Assembly: GCA_949289005.1 (NCBI GenBank) | Contig: CASEMQ010000070.1 | Location: forward strand, 1 to 64,000 | Length of the DNA: 64,000 nucleotides | Source of the DNA: an uncultured Lentisphaeraceae bacterium | GTDB lineage: Bacteria > Verrucomicrobiota > Kiritimatiellia > RFP12 > DVOR01 | Direction of reading: 5' to 3' | Part shown: positions 36,262 to 45,202 of the stretch, piece by piece | Layout of the letters: every line of letters starts with the position of its first letter | Position numbering within the stretch: position 1 is the first letter of the stretch | Program-made: the position numbers and the translations under genes | The notes under the pieces: model-generated | Databases searched by the model: none | Told to the model about the DNA's origin: nothing | The model's input: the letters and a program-made list of their open reading frames with translations, nothing else

Positions 36262-36726
36262 TCAGAAGCCGCGTTTGGAGAGTTCGGCCTGGAGTTGGGT
36301 CTGGAAGGCGCGGGAGTCCTCGGCGGATGGTTGGTAGCCGGGGAGTTCGGGCTCGAAGCCAAAGCGACCCATCTGGTCGAAGAACCAACGCGCCTTCTCG
36401 CCGTCGGAGAAGACGACGGAACCGGAGACGAGCGCGCCGGGGATGGCCTGGATGGTGTCCACCGTCACGCTGACGCTCCCGGGCGCGGCGGGCTTGGCCT
36501 CCTCGCCGGGCTTCGGGGGCAGCTTCGCCTTGGTCACGTCGTCGGCGTCGACCTGCGCCTCCTTGTCCTTCACCTGCGCGCCGATGTCCATCACGAGCAT
36601 GCGGACGTCGAAGAAGGTGGGGTGCAGACCGAACTCGGCGCGGATTTTGTTCTGCACGTCGCCGAGCGAGGCGCCGTCGGCGAGCCAGGCGCGGACCTGT
36701 TCAATCTGTTCGGGGGTGAGATTCAT
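36262..36726 (-). CDS. Small conserved PVC-type protein linked to the secretin gene
   Basis: 154 residues; ATG 36726 overlaps the gspD stop. It starts MNLTPEQIEQVRAWLADGAS, then a helical segment FGLHPTFFDVRMLVMDIGAQ, followed by a Lys/Pro linker and a beta domain (VTVDTIQAIPGALVSGSVVF). I recall short proteins of the same start and layout in Verrucomicrobiota-like genomes, but no function is known. Translational coupling to gspD suggests a role near the secretion channel, for example as an assembly or piloting factor, but this is inference. It lacks a signal peptide, so it is predicted cytoplasmic. Confidence 0.75.
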   Translation of the reverse strand: MNLTPEQIEQVRAWLADGASLGDVQNKIRAEFGLHPTFFDVRMLVMDIGAQVKDKEAQVDADDVTKAKLPPKPGEEAKPAAPGSVSVTVDTIQAIPGALVSGSVVFSDGEKARWFFDQMGRFGFEPELPGYQPSAEDSRAFQTQLQAELSKRGF

Positions 36727-39575
36727 CGTGCGGTCTCCTGTAGGGCCTCTTCCGCCGCGATGGGGCGGAGCAGGCCGCTGGGTTGCTGAAGGGGTTGCGC
36801 CGGCGCAGGCGGCTGTGCGGGGGGCGGTTGTTGGGGCTGCGCTTGCGCCGGCGCGGCCTCGGGCTGCGCGGCGGACTGTTGCGGCTCGGCCGGTTGTGCC
36901 TGTTCGGCGGCCGTGTCGGCGGCGATTTCCTTGAGGAGCGCGGCACGCATGGCCTTCTCGTTGGCGATTTCCTGCTCGCGGTCCTGGATTTCCGCGGGCG
37001 AGAGGTCCGCACGCTCGTCCTCCAACTCCTCGCTCTTGATGCGGATGGAGTCATCGAGGAGGTCGAGCATCTTGCGGTCGTGCTCGCGGCGCGCTTTTAC
37101 GCGGGCACGGCTGGCCTCGAATTGCTCATCCTCGTAGGCGCGCTTGAGGTTCTCGCGGCGGAGCATCTCCTTTTCGTCCATGACGTCGGCGATGTCGGAG
37201 TTGGACCAACCCTTGTTCCAGACGCCGGCGGCGTCAAGGTAATCCTTGCGGCGCTTGGCCTCCTTCTGCGCTTCCTCGGAGGAGTTGAAGACATAGGGGG
37301 TGAGGAAGACAAGAAGCTCGTCGCGTGTGTCTGAGTAATCTGTGTAACCGAAGAGGTACTTGCCGATGTAGGGGATGTTCTTGAGGATGGGGATGCCGCC
37401 CTCGGATTGGGTCTTGGTCTGCGTGACGAGGCCGCCGATGACGACGGTCTGGCCGTTGTTCACGGAGACGGAGCCGGAAATCTTGCGCGTCACGGGTGAT
37501 GGCCAACGCGAAGATTCGCCGTTGATGCCCGAGCCGGGGACTTCCTGCGGGGTACCGAGGTTCTGGAAGGTCTCCTCGAAGTCGAGCACCACGGTGCCGT
37601 CGGGGTTGATACGGGGGGTGACGGTGATGGTGAGGCCGATTTCCTCCTGTGAGATGTCGGGCTGGTAGCCGGAGGAGTAGTTGCCGGAGTAGCCCATGTA
37701 TTTCATGCCGTTGTAAAGGTAGGCCAATTCGGTGTTTTCGAGGGTGGCCTCCTTGTTGTCCTGCGTCATGAGCACGGGTGAGGTCAAAATCTTCGTGCGG
37801 CTGTCGCTTTCGGTGGCGCGGATGAGGAAGTCGAGGTTCAACTTCTCAATGGTGCCGTAGTATTGCGAACCGCCGGAAATCGCGCCGATATTCGCGACCA
37901 TGTTGGTTGAGATGTCAAAGAGGTTGGAGGGCGCGACACCATCGCCGTCTGGCACGCCGCCGCCGCCGAAGGAGTCGCGGTAGCGGGATCCGGAACCGAC
38001 GCGCTTGACCCATTGGATGCCGGTGGAGATCTCGTCGTCGAGGCCGACGTTGAGGACGACGGTCTCAATCAACACCTGGGCGACGGGGACGTCCATGGCG
38101 GCGATGATTTCCTTGATGGCGGCCATGTCTGAGGGGGAGGCCATGACCATGACGGCGTTGATGCGGGAGTCGGCGAGGATTTTGATGTTTTCCTTTTTGA
38201 GCTCGCCCATGCGGGATTTGGTGGCCTGTGGGAGGGCTTGCTGGACTTGGCGTGCCTGTCGGGTGAGGTTTCGGTTGCCGCCTTGGTATCGGGTGTTGGC
38301 GGTGTTGTTATTGTTGTTGTCGCGGGAGGAGGTGTCGATGAGCTCGTTGAGGAGGTCGGCGACGCCCTTGTCGGAGTCCTCGGAGTCGGCCTGTGCGTAT
38401 TTGAGGCGGATGACCTCGACGGCGATTTCGGGGGCGGTCTCGATGTCGAGGACCTTGATGATGCGCTCGAAGAAGGCCATATTGGAGGGGCGGGTGACGA
38501 TGATGAGCTGGTTGGAGCGCTCGTCGGCCATGATTTGGACTTTGCCGCGGATCATGCCGCGGTCGGCGTCGGAAACGAGGGCGTCGCCGGCGGATGGCTC
38601 GGGTTCGGGGACGTTGTTGGCGCGGGTGACACCGGGGAGGTTTCGGGTGATGGAGACGCCGCGGGTCATGCCGCCGGAGGTGGAGTTCCCGGGGCGGGGC
38701 GCGGCGGTGGAGCGGCGGTTGGCGGCGGCCTGCTCCTCCTCGCGACTGGCCTGGACGAACTCCTCGAGGGCCTTTTTGATGTCCTCGGCCTTGGCGAACT
38801 TGATGGGGTAGACCTGGACCTCCTCGAGGACGGGCATGGGCTTGTCGATGAACTCGAGGATCTCGATCATGCGGTTGACATTCTCTTGGGTGTCGGTGAT
38901 GAGGAGGGAGTTGGTGCGCTCGAGGTATTGGATGTTGCCGTCGGGGCGCTTGAAGCCCTCGATGGCCTTTTGGGCTTCCTCGGCGCCGATGTGCTTGGGG
39001 GTGAGGATTTGGCGGACGAGCTGGCCTTGCTCGGGGTGGCGGCCGCCTTTGGGGAGTTCGAGGAATGTCTTGATGCCTTGCTGACCGATGGTCTTGAAGG
39101 GGACGACGAGGACGAAGCGCTCGCCGACTGGGATGAGGCCGATGCCGTTGAGCTGGAGCTGTTGCTCGATGGCCTGGAGGTACTCGGCGTCGGTCCAGTT
39201 GTCCTCGTCGGTGGAGCGGAGGGACATGGTGACCTTGGGGACGTCGGGGGAGGTGAGGAGGGTGCGGTGGGTGACCTGGGAGTAGATTTGGAGGAAGAGT
39301 TCGGCGGGGGCGTTGTCGAACTTCAGCTTGGGGCGGCCGCCTTTGCCGCGCTCGGCCTGGGCGAGCTGTTGGGCCACCTCGGTGGAGCTGGTGGCGGATT
39401 GGGCGGCGGCCTGCGCGGCGGCTTGGCGCTGTTGGGTAGCGGTGGGGCGTGTGGCGGCGGTGGTGCGGCGGGTGGTGCCGCCGCCGGTGATGGAGGGTGG
39501 GCGAACCTGTGCGGCGACGGGGAGCGCCGTCAGGGCGAGGCCCAGGAGAAGCAACGTGGTGGAGAGGGTGCGCAT
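36723..39575 (-). CDS. gspD: Type II secretion/type IV pilus secretin, GspD family
   Basis: 950 residues. A signal peptide (MRTLSTTLLLLGLALTALPVAA) and Thr/Ala/Gln-rich linker lead to N-domains (about 75-520): an N0-like domain with KLKFDNAPAELFLQIYSQVT, then N1-like repeats (VRQILTPKHIGAEEAQKAIEGF, VQVYPIKFAKAEDIKKALEEF, VEVIRLKYAQADSEDSDKG). The secretin domain (about 530-770) contains VALIETVVLNVGLDDEI-like and VIGGLVTQTKTQ near residue 715 with ILKNIPYIGKYLFGYTDYSDTRDELLVFLTPYVF. This forms the outer-membrane ring. A long C-terminal extension (about 770-950), first charged and helical, then Gln/Pro/Ala-rich, is absent from typical 650-750-residue GspD proteins. It lies 18 nt downstream of gspM in a gspK-L-M-D operon. 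Confidence 0.93.
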   Translation of the reverse strand: MRTLSTTLLLLGLALTALPVAAQVRPPSITGGGTTRRTTAATRPTATQQRQAAAQAAAQSATSSTEVAQQLAQAERGKGGRPKLKFDNAPAELFLQIYSQVTHRTLLTSPDVPKVTMSLRSTDEDNWTDAEYLQAIEQQLQLNGIGLIPVGERFVLVVPFKTIGQQGIKTFLELPKGGRHPEQGQLVRQILTPKHIGAEEAQKAIEGFKRPDGNIQYLERTNSLLITDTQENVNRMIEILEFIDKPMPVLEEVQVYPIKFAKAEDIKKALEEFVQASREEEQAAANRRSTAAPRPGNSTSGGMTRGVSITRNLPGVTRANNVPEPEPSAGDALVSDADRGMIRGKVQIMADERSNQLIIVTRPSNMAFFERIIKVLDIETAPEIAVEVIRLKYAQADSEDSDKGVADLLNELIDTSSRDNNNNNTANTRYQGGNRNLTRQARQVQQALPQATKSRMGELKKENIKILADSRINAVMVMASPSDMAAIKEIIAAMDVPVAQVLIETVVLNVGLDDEISTGIQWVKRVGSGSRYRDSFGGGGVPDGDGVAPSNLFDISTNMVANIGAISGGSQYYGTIEKLNLDFLIRATESDSRTKILTSPVLMTQDNKEATLENTELAYLYNGMKYMGYSGNYSSGYQPDISQEEIGLTITVTPRINPDGTVVLDFEETFQNLGTPQEVPGSGINGESSRWPSPVTRKISGSVSVNNGQTVVIGGLVTQTKTQSEGGIPILKNIPYIGKYLFGYTDYSDTRDELLVFLTPYVFNSSEEAQKEAKRRKDYLDAAGVWNKGWSNSDIADVMDEKEMLRRENLKRAYEDEQFEASRARVKARREHDRKMLDLLDDSIRIKSEELEDERADLSPAEIQDREQEIANEKAMRAALLKEIAADTAAEQAQPAEPQQSAAQPEAAPAQAQPQQPPPAQPPAPAQPLQQPSGLLRPIAAEEALQETAR

Positions 39576-39593
39576 GGGTGAATCAATCCTTCC

Positions 39594-40136
39594 TCATTCG
39601 ACGGGCTGGCGCATGTAGGCGCAGTTGAGGGTGAAGGTGCCTTGAAGCAAGCCGGGGTTCTTGGTGTCGGGGCGGATGGTGATGGCGCGGACGTCCATCA
39701 TCGCGTCCTTGCGGTTCTCCAAATCGTAAAGGAACCAGACGAGGGAATCGAGGCGGCCTTCCCAGTCGCGACATTCCAGCGTGAGCTCGGTGACCTCGCC
39801 GAAGGTCTCCTCGCCGCCGATGGAGCGTTGGGCGATGGTGACGTTGTTGGCGCGGGCGGTGTTGTCCATGATGGGCAACCAGTGCGTGTCCACGGAGCGG
39901 CCCTCGGGAAAGATGGGCATTTTGTCGCGGAGCGCCTCGTATTGCTTTTGGATTTCGGGGCGGAGGGCGATGATGGCGCGTTCGCGGCCGAGCTGGGTCT
40001 TCTGCGCCTCCCACCGCGCGCGCTCGGTCTCCCAGGATGCCTTGGCCTTGGGATACCAGAGCCCAAGGATACCGATGGCCACCACCACGGCGAAGAGGAT
40101 GAGCAGTTTTTGGTCTTTCTGCGAAAGGGCGGTCAT
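39594..40136 (-). CDS. gspM: Type II secretion protein GspM/PilO-like
   Basis: 180 residues from ATG 40136, overlapping the gspL stop (ATGA). One N-terminal membrane helix (about 11-29, LILFAVVVAIGILGLWYP) is followed by a charged coiled-coil stretch (ASWETERARWEAQKTQLGRE) and a ferredoxin-like periplasmic domain with long strands (FGEVTELTLECRDWEGRLDSL). The layout fits GspM or PilO, the small assembly platform subunit that pairs with GspL. The match is based on topology and neighbours more than on sequence motifs. Confidence 0.82.
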   Translation of the reverse strand: MTALSQKDQKLLILFAVVVAIGILGLWYPKAKASWETERARWEAQKTQLGRERAIIALRPEIQKQYEALRDKMPIFPEGRSVDTHWLPIMDNTARANNVTIAQRSIGGEETFGEVTELTLECRDWEGRLDSLVWFLYDLENRKDAMMDVRAITIRPDTKNPGLLQGTFTLNCAYMRQPVE

Positions 40137-41350
40137 TGTTCCTCCTCCGGGGCGACCGGGAAGAGAATCTCGATGTCGAAGCGCTGGCGCCGGGTCTTGG
40201 GGTCGAGCGTCAGGCGGTTGATGTTCACGGCGGCGATGCGCGGCTCGCCGTCGGGGCCCTTGTCGCCCTGGAGGGCGTTTTTGAGGCCGTAGACGTCGGA
40301 GGTGTCGTCGGCCAGGCCGGTGATGCGCACGGCGCTGTCGCGGTTGTAGGTGAAGGTGAGGAGGATGACGTTTGAGGCCTTTTCCTGGCAGATGAGGCGG
40401 AGCATCTCCAGGGCGGAGCGGCTGTGGTCCTCGTAGCGGCGGATGAGGTCTACGCGGTCGCGCAACGCCAGCACTTCCATGTAGGCGGCGTGGCCGGCGT
40501 TGAGCTCGTCGCCTACGTCCCGCGCCAATTTGCCGTAGACCTTGGGCATGAGGAAGAGAAAAAGCGCGCAGAGCAGCCACGCCGCGCCGAAGACGCTGCC
40601 GCCCGCGACGAGAAGGCGCTTTTGGCGCGTGGCCCTGGCCTCGTCGCGCCAGGCTTGCGGGGTGAGGTCGAAGGTCGCGCCCGCTTCCGCGCGCAGGTGC
40701 AGGCCGCGTTGGAGCAGGGCCTCCGCGTCGCCGATGGGGGCGAATTCCGGATCCGCGCCGAGCGCCTCGCGCAGGGGCTCGGCGGCGGCAGGCTCGGCGG
40801 CGCAACAGAAGCCCATGCCCATCTCGCCCACCTCGGCGGACATCCCCAGCCGCGCCAGGAGCAGGGTGGCCTGGCGCGTGAGCGCCGCGTCGTCCAACTC
40901 CGGCGGGAAGGCGTGGAGGGCGACGGGCACGCCGTCGGCGAGCACGGCCAGCAGTTGCTCGGTCGGCGCGCGCAACAATACGGGGCGCACGCCCACGGCC
41001 AGGCCGGGGTGGCGCTCGGTCAGCCCGCGCACCCAGGCCAACGCCGTGAGATCCAGCCGCACGGTGCCCAAGAGCCCGGCCGCGGCCAAACGGTCGTGCC
41101 CGAACGCGTCGAGCGTCTCGTTCGCCGCGGCGGCCACCAGGATATCGATGCCTTCCGGGCGGCGGCGAAGCACCTCGTGCGCGAAGGTGTAGGTGCCTTC
41201 CTCAAAGGGCGAGAGCGTCTCGGCCTGGAGACGCACGGCGTCGTCAAGCGTCTCGGCGGCCTCGGGCGGGAGCGACAGGCGCGCGCACACCGTCTCGAAG
41301 GTGGGCACGGCGGGCAACTCGGCGGGGAGGCTTGTCTTCTTCTTTGCCAT
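40133..41350 (-). CDS. gspL: Type II secretion protein GspL/PilM-N-like
   Basis: 405 residues; ATG 41350 with AGGAGG about 10 nt upstream. A cytoplasmic N-domain (1-245) of actin-like type as in GspL or PilM, a single membrane helix at about 247-268 (LLVAGGSVFGAAWLLCALFLFLM) and a periplasmic domain with the PilN-like pattern (VILLTFTYNRDSAVRITGLADDTSDVYGLKNAL). GspL anchors the assembly ATPase GspE to the inner-membrane platform. GspE, F and G are not in this window, so they must be elsewhere. The gene is preceded by gspK at 3 nt. Confidence 0.85.
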   Translation of the reverse strand: MAKKKTSLPAELPAVPTFETVCARLSLPPEAAETLDDAVRLQAETLSPFEEGTYTFAHEVLRRRPEGIDILVAAAANETLDAFGHDRLAAAGLLGTVRLDLTALAWVRGLTERHPGLAVGVRPVLLRAPTEQLLAVLADGVPVALHAFPPELDDAALTRQATLLLARLGMSAEVGEMGMGFCCAAEPAAAEPLREALGADPEFAPIGDAEALLQRGLHLRAEAGATFDLTPQAWRDEARATRQKRLLVAGGSVFGAAWLLCALFLFLMPKVYGKLARDVGDELNAGHAAYMEVLALRDRVDLIRRYEDHSRSALEMLRLICQEKASNVILLTFTYNRDSAVRITGLADDTSDVYGLKNALQGDKGPDGEPRIAAVNINRLTLDPKTRRQRFDIEILFPVAPEEEQ

Positions 41351-41353
41351 GCC

Positions 41354-42616
41354 TCAGGTTTCCTCCTGCCAACGCAATATGACCAGATCGGTTCCGCTCG
41401 ACCCCGTGGAGGCTGTCGAGGCGGAGGAAGAGGAACGCGTCGAGCCGCCGGACGAGCCGCGTTGCACCACGGCGGTGGCACGCCGGCGCACCCGCCCCAC
41501 GCGCCCCTCCAGCTCGACCTTGTAGATGGTGCAATCGACGGTGAGGAAGATGTTGGCATCTTCCTGCTCGATACCGGGGACGCGCGCCAGGAAGTCCGAG
41601 AGGTCGGTGAAATGGTAATCCTTAATGGCGGCGGCGCCGAGGCTGGAGGTGGAGCCGCGGTTTTGCTGGCGCACGCGGTGCGAGGCGGTGGCGCTGTCGG
41701 CGTTCAGCCCCTCACGCTCCTCCAGGATGGTGTCCACGATCAAGCCGTCGGCGTCCTCCAGGCAGGGCACGGTGAGGAGCACCTCGCGGGGCGCGGCGTT
41801 CACGTTCACCTTGCCGGTGCCGTAGGTGGTGAAGAGGCGCTCGATGCCCTGCACGGTGATTTGGCGTTCCTCCGGGTCATCGGGGTTCCAGACGCCGCCC
41901 TTCAGGAGCACGCCGCCATTGCGGTCGAAGCCGCGGACGTAGGCCAGCTCGCCCACCGTGTCCAGCGGGCCGTTCTTGCAGGTGTAGGGCGGGTCGAGCG
42001 TCTCGTAGTAGTCGCTCTCCGCGCCCTCGGACGAGGTGGCGATGCTGTCCTCGTCCACCCAGTCGTAGAAGGAGTCGACCAGCTCGCTCTGCTCCTCCTC
42101 CGGCACGCCCGCGAGGGTGAGGATGCGTTCCCACACCAGATCCGCGTTGTCACCCATGCCCGAGTGCGTCAGCTTGTTGATGTTCCAGCGCGCGGGCTCC
42201 GGCTCGATGGCCACGAAGATTTCCGCATCCGGCACCGCGTTGGTCGAGGCCGAGACGTCCGCCACATCGAACTGCAGGTGCCCTGCCTCATCGTAGAAGA
42301 GGCGCTGGTAGACCTCCACGCGCTGCCCGCGTTTGAGGCGGATGGCCGGTGCGATCCAGCGGTCCTTCTCCACTTCTTCCTCCGTCTCCTCGCCGGAGAC
42401 CTTCTCCTGGCGCTCCATCAGCAGTTCCGCCAAGGTGAGCCCCGATTCCATCAAGGCCGTGGCCTGGTGGCGGTTGCGCACGTAGGTGGCCGATTTGCCC
42501 TCCATGTAGGCATCCAGGGAAAACGAGCACACCAGGAGGCTGAGCACAGCCACCGTCCAAATCACCGCGATCAGGGCAAAGCCCTCGCGGCCATGTGCCT
42601 TCCCGTTTCGCTTCAT
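41354..42616 (-). CDS. gspK: Type II secretion minor pseudopilin GspK
   Basis: 420 residues from ATG 42616. The N-terminus is a prepilin-like segment (KAHGREGFALIAVIWTVAVL): basic leader, Gly-Phe cleavage site and a hydrophobic helix, so a prepilin peptidase should process it. The periplasmic part shows the GspK layout: NINKLTHSGM near 160 and the DSFYDWVDEDS segment near 192, then two helix-hairpin-helix-like SAM-like repeats (GKVNVNAAPREVLLTVP near 283; LSDFLARVPGIEQEDANIF near 355). GspK caps the pseudopilus tip. The C-terminal Ser/Thr-rich tail is unusually long. It heads the operon gspK-L-M-D. Confidence 0.88.
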   Translation of the reverse strand: MKRNGKAHGREGFALIAVIWTVAVLSLLVCSFSLDAYMEGKSATYVRNRHQATALMESGLTLAELLMERQEKVSGEETEEEVEKDRWIAPAIRLKRGQRVEVYQRLFYDEAGHLQFDVADVSASTNAVPDAEIFVAIEPEPARWNINKLTHSGMGDNADLVWERILTLAGVPEEEQSELVDSFYDWVDEDSIATSSEGAESDYYETLDPPYTCKNGPLDTVGELAYVRGFDRNGGVLLKGGVWNPDDPEERQITVQGIERLFTTYGTGKVNVNAAPREVLLTVPCLEDADGLIVDTILEEREGLNADSATASHRVRQQNRGSTSSLGAAAIKDYHFTDLSDFLARVPGIEQEDANIFLTVDCTIYKVELEGRVGRVRRRATAVVQRGSSGGSTRSSSSASTASTGSSGTDLVILRWQEET

Positions 42617-42628
42617 CGTCTTCGGGAA

Positions 42629-42637
42629 AGAATAGCA
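42629..42637 (-). promoter_or_regulatory. Extended -10 promoter of the gsp operon
   Basis: TGC followed by TATTCT (42634-42629), 12 nt before the gspK ATG. A very short leader with no Shine-Dalgarno is predicted. Confidence 0.55.
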
Positions 42638-42734
42638 AAAACGCCCGCCCTGCAAAAGCGGATTTTTTTGCCCTGTGCCGTTGAGCGCGCACAATGCGCG
42701 TGAGACAACCATGCCCGAGGCAACATTTTCCCGG

Positions 42735-42879
42735 ACGGCGACGATTGGGTCTCCGTTCGCGGTTCTCTGTGTGCGCATTTGCCACATGCGGCGAGCCGAA
42801 CGCACGCAGCCCCACCCGACGCCCCGCAGGGGCGTGCCGTTCGCTGTTTTCTGTTCTCTGTCCACTCATTTGCTATACT
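42735..42879 (+). repeat. Promoter-bearing repeat with heptamer array, copy 2
   Basis: Homologous to 8868-8998 but in front of rnr. Order: degenerate heptamers, GGCGAGCCGAACGC block, hairpin GACGCCCCGCAGGGGCGTG, heptamers CTGTTTT CTGTTCT CTGTCCA CTCATTT, then GCTATACT, the -10 of rnr. Confidence 0.7.
42871..42879 (+). promoter_or_regulatory. Extended -10 promoter of rnr (leaderless)
   Basis: TGC followed by TATACT (42874-42879). The rnr ATG at 42887 is 7 nt further on, so the mRNA likely begins at the start codon. Confidence 0.65.
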
Positions 42880-42886
42880 ATGCGCC

Positions 42887-45202
42887 ATGGATATTGAAGA
42901 GCAAGCGATACGTTATTTGTTTCAGAGTGAGCCGGAGAAGACCTTTGGCGCGGCGGAGATTGTCAAGACGTTGGGGTTGCGCGGGAAGGCCGCGAAGCGT
43001 TTGCCGGCGTTGTTGCGCGCGATGGCGCGGAGCGGCGAGCTGGTGGAGAAGCGGCGCGGGCACTACCGGGCGGGTGCCGGGGCGGGGGTGCTGAGCGGCA
43101 CGTTGCGGATGACGCGCAGCGGCGCGGGGATCGTCACGGACGAGGCGACGGGGCGGCAAGTGTTTGTGGAGAGCCGGGACGTGGGGCGAGCCATCCAAGG
43201 CGACCGCGTGACGGTGGCCTTTCGCGCGGGGGATCGCACGGATCCGGTGGGTATTATCCGCAGTATTGACGCGGAGGCGGTTCGCGACGTGGTGGGCACG
43301 GTGCGCAGGGTGGGTGGGGCGCTCTTTGTCTCGCCGTTGAACCCGATTTATCGGAGCGACTTCGTGCTGAAAGGGGAGACGCACGGGGCGAAGCCGGGCG
43401 ACCGCGTGGTGGTGCGGGCACGCCGCGCCGGGCAGGGGCGCGAGGAACATTTGGAGGCGGAGGTCTTGGAGGTCATCGGGCCGGAGGACAAGCCGTCGTT
43501 GGACACGCTGGCCATCATGCGGCAGTATGAGCTGCCGGAGGCTTTCCCGCAGGCGGTGTTGGCGGAAGCCGAGCAGGTGGCGCGGCTGTTGCACGAACCC
43601 GGCGAGCGGCTGGACTTGCGCGACCGCTTCATTTTGACGATCGACCCGGTCACGGCGCGCGACTTCGACGACGCGATCAGCCTGGAGCACGATGCGGAGG
43701 GGCGGCGTGTGCTTGGCGTGCATATCGCGGACGTAAGCCATTTCGTCCGCCCGGGTAGCGCGTTGGACAAGGAGGCGTTCCGGCGCGGCACAAGTGTTTA
43801 CCTCATCGACAAGGTGATCCCGATGCTCCCGGAGCAACTCTCGAATGGCGTCTGCTCGCTGATGCCGGGGGAGGATCGCCTGACCTTCTCGGTCTTTCTC
43901 ACCTATGACGCGCAGGGGCGGGTGGTGTCCACGCGTTTCGCCAAGAGCATCATCCGCTCAAAGCAACGATTGGCCTACGAAGAAGCGCTCGCCTTGATCG
44001 AGGGGCGCCCCACCGAAATTGCCTGCGGCCCGTTGGACGCGTGCACGGCACCCATGTTGCGCGAGACGCTGGGGCTGACGCGCCAACTGAAGAAGATCCG
44101 CGAGCGCAACGCGGCGTTGGAGATGGCCTCGCAGGAGGTCGAGATTGAGCTGGACAAGGATGGGCGCATGGTGGGCATCCACGCCGCGCCGAACGATGAA
44201 GCGCACCAGCTCATCGAGTGCTGCATGGTGGCCGCGAACGAGGCCGTGGCGCGCGAGCTGCTGACGCATCAGGTGGCGACGATCAGCCGTCTGCACGAGG
44301 CGCCGGACGACGAGAAAATCGCGAAGTTGGAGTTGGAGTTGCGCAAGTTGGGCATTCGCCCGCGCAACCTGCGCGAGCCGAAGGAGTTGGCCGCGTTGTT
44401 GCGCGACACCGCGGACCACCCGATGAAGTACCACATCCATATGCTCGTCCTGCGGTCGCTCAAACGTGCCCTTTATTCCGCCAAGCAACATGGGCACTTT
44501 GGGCTCGCGCTGACCTACTATTCGCACTTCACCTCGCCAATCCGCCGTTATCCCGATTTGGTGTCGCACCGCCAGTTGGCCGACTATCTGGCCACGGGCG
44601 GTGCCGGCGGGCGGCTTGACCAAGGGTGGCTCGACCGCGCGGCCGCGCACGCCACCGAACGCGAGCAAATCGCCGACGAGGCCGAGCGCGCCCTCACGGA
44701 AATCAAGAAGTATCGCTTCCTGCAACAGCAATTGGATGACCGCAAGCCGCAGGTTTACGATGCGGTGGTGACGGCCGTGAAGCCCTTTGGGTTCTTCGTG
44801 GACGTCATCGACCTGCAAGTGACGGGGTTGGTCCACATCGCGGGCATCTCGAAGCAATACGTCGTCTTCAACCAAGCCTCCGAGACGCTTATCGCGGGCA
44901 AACTTTCTATCAAGGCCGGGATGAGCCTGAAGGTCTACGTGGCGCGCGTGGACTTCCCCCTGCGGCGGCTGGACTTTGCCTATGTGCAGGGCAGCGCCGT
45001 GGACACCTGGAACGGTGGCCGCCATGCGGAGGAGACGCGCCGTGCCGCGCTCGCCAAGCAACACGGCGGCCGCCGCGCCAAAGCCGATGCGGCGCTTGGC
45101 CGCCGGGGCAAGCCGCCGCGTCCGCCCAAAGCGTCGCGCCCGGACAAGCCGGCGTTCGGCAAGCCCGCGAAGAAACCGCGCAAACCGCGAGGGCAGGCAT
45201 GA
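42887..45202 (+). CDS. rnr: Ribonuclease R
   Basis: 771 residues. Processive 3'-5' exoribonuclease that degrades structured RNA and helps in rRNA quality control. An N-terminal winged-helix/cold-shock region (1-150), then the RNB catalytic domain (about 235-575) with the metal-binding motif TIDPVTARDFDDAISLE near 249 and HFTSPIRRYPDLVSHRQL near 545, then an S1 domain (about 620-700, VVTAVKPFGFFVDVIDLQVTGLVHI). It ends in a Lys/Arg/Pro-rich tail (GKPAKKPRKPRGQA). The start is set by homology; upstream codons in the same frame fall in the repeat. No ribosome site is visible before the ATG. The stop overlaps the PHP phosphatase start. Confidence 0.95.
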   Translation: MDIEEQAIRYLFQSEPEKTFGAAEIVKTLGLRGKAAKRLPALLRAMARSGELVEKRRGHYRAGAGAGVLSGTLRMTRSGAGIVTDEATGRQVFVESRDVGRAIQGDRVTVAFRAGDRTDPVGIIRSIDAEAVRDVVGTVRRVGGALFVSPLNPIYRSDFVLKGETHGAKPGDRVVVRARRAGQGREEHLEAEVLEVIGPEDKPSLDTLAIMRQYELPEAFPQAVLAEAEQVARLLHEPGERLDLRDRFILTIDPVTARDFDDAISLEHDAEGRRVLGVHIADVSHFVRPGSALDKEAFRRGTSVYLIDKVIPMLPEQLSNGVCSLMPGEDRLTFSVFLTYDAQGRVVSTRFAKSIIRSKQRLAYEEALALIEGRPTEIACGPLDACTAPMLRETLGLTRQLKKIRERNAALEMASQEVEIELDKDGRMVGIHAAPNDEAHQLIECCMVAANEAVARELLTHQVATISRLHEAPDDEKIAKLELELRKLGIRPRNLREPKELAALLRDTADHPMKYHIHMLVLRSLKRALYSAKQHGHFGLALTYYSHFTSPIRRYPDLVSHRQLADYLATGGAGGRLDQGWLDRAAAHATEREQIADEAERALTEIKKYRFLQQQLDDRKPQVYDAVVTAVKPFGFFVDVIDLQVTGLVHIAGISKQYVVFNQASETLIAGKLSIKAGMSLKVYVARVDFPLRRLDFAYVQGSAVDTWNGGRHAEETRRAALAKQHGGRRAKADAALGRRGKPPRPPKASRPDKPAFGKPAKKPRKPRGQA

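Noticed and set aside
36198-36362. Longer start for the binding protein-permease fusion
   Set aside because: The extra residues read through the octamer array, hairpin and the end of the next gene; a signal anchor begins at ATG 36197.
41500-42500. Long rightward open frames opposite the gsp genes
   Set aside because: They are mirror frames of high-G+C genes and lack ribosome sites and recognisable domains.
42779-42886. Extension of rnr to an upstream start
   Set aside because: The extra residues are encoded by the repeat and promoter and are unlike any RNase R N-terminus.
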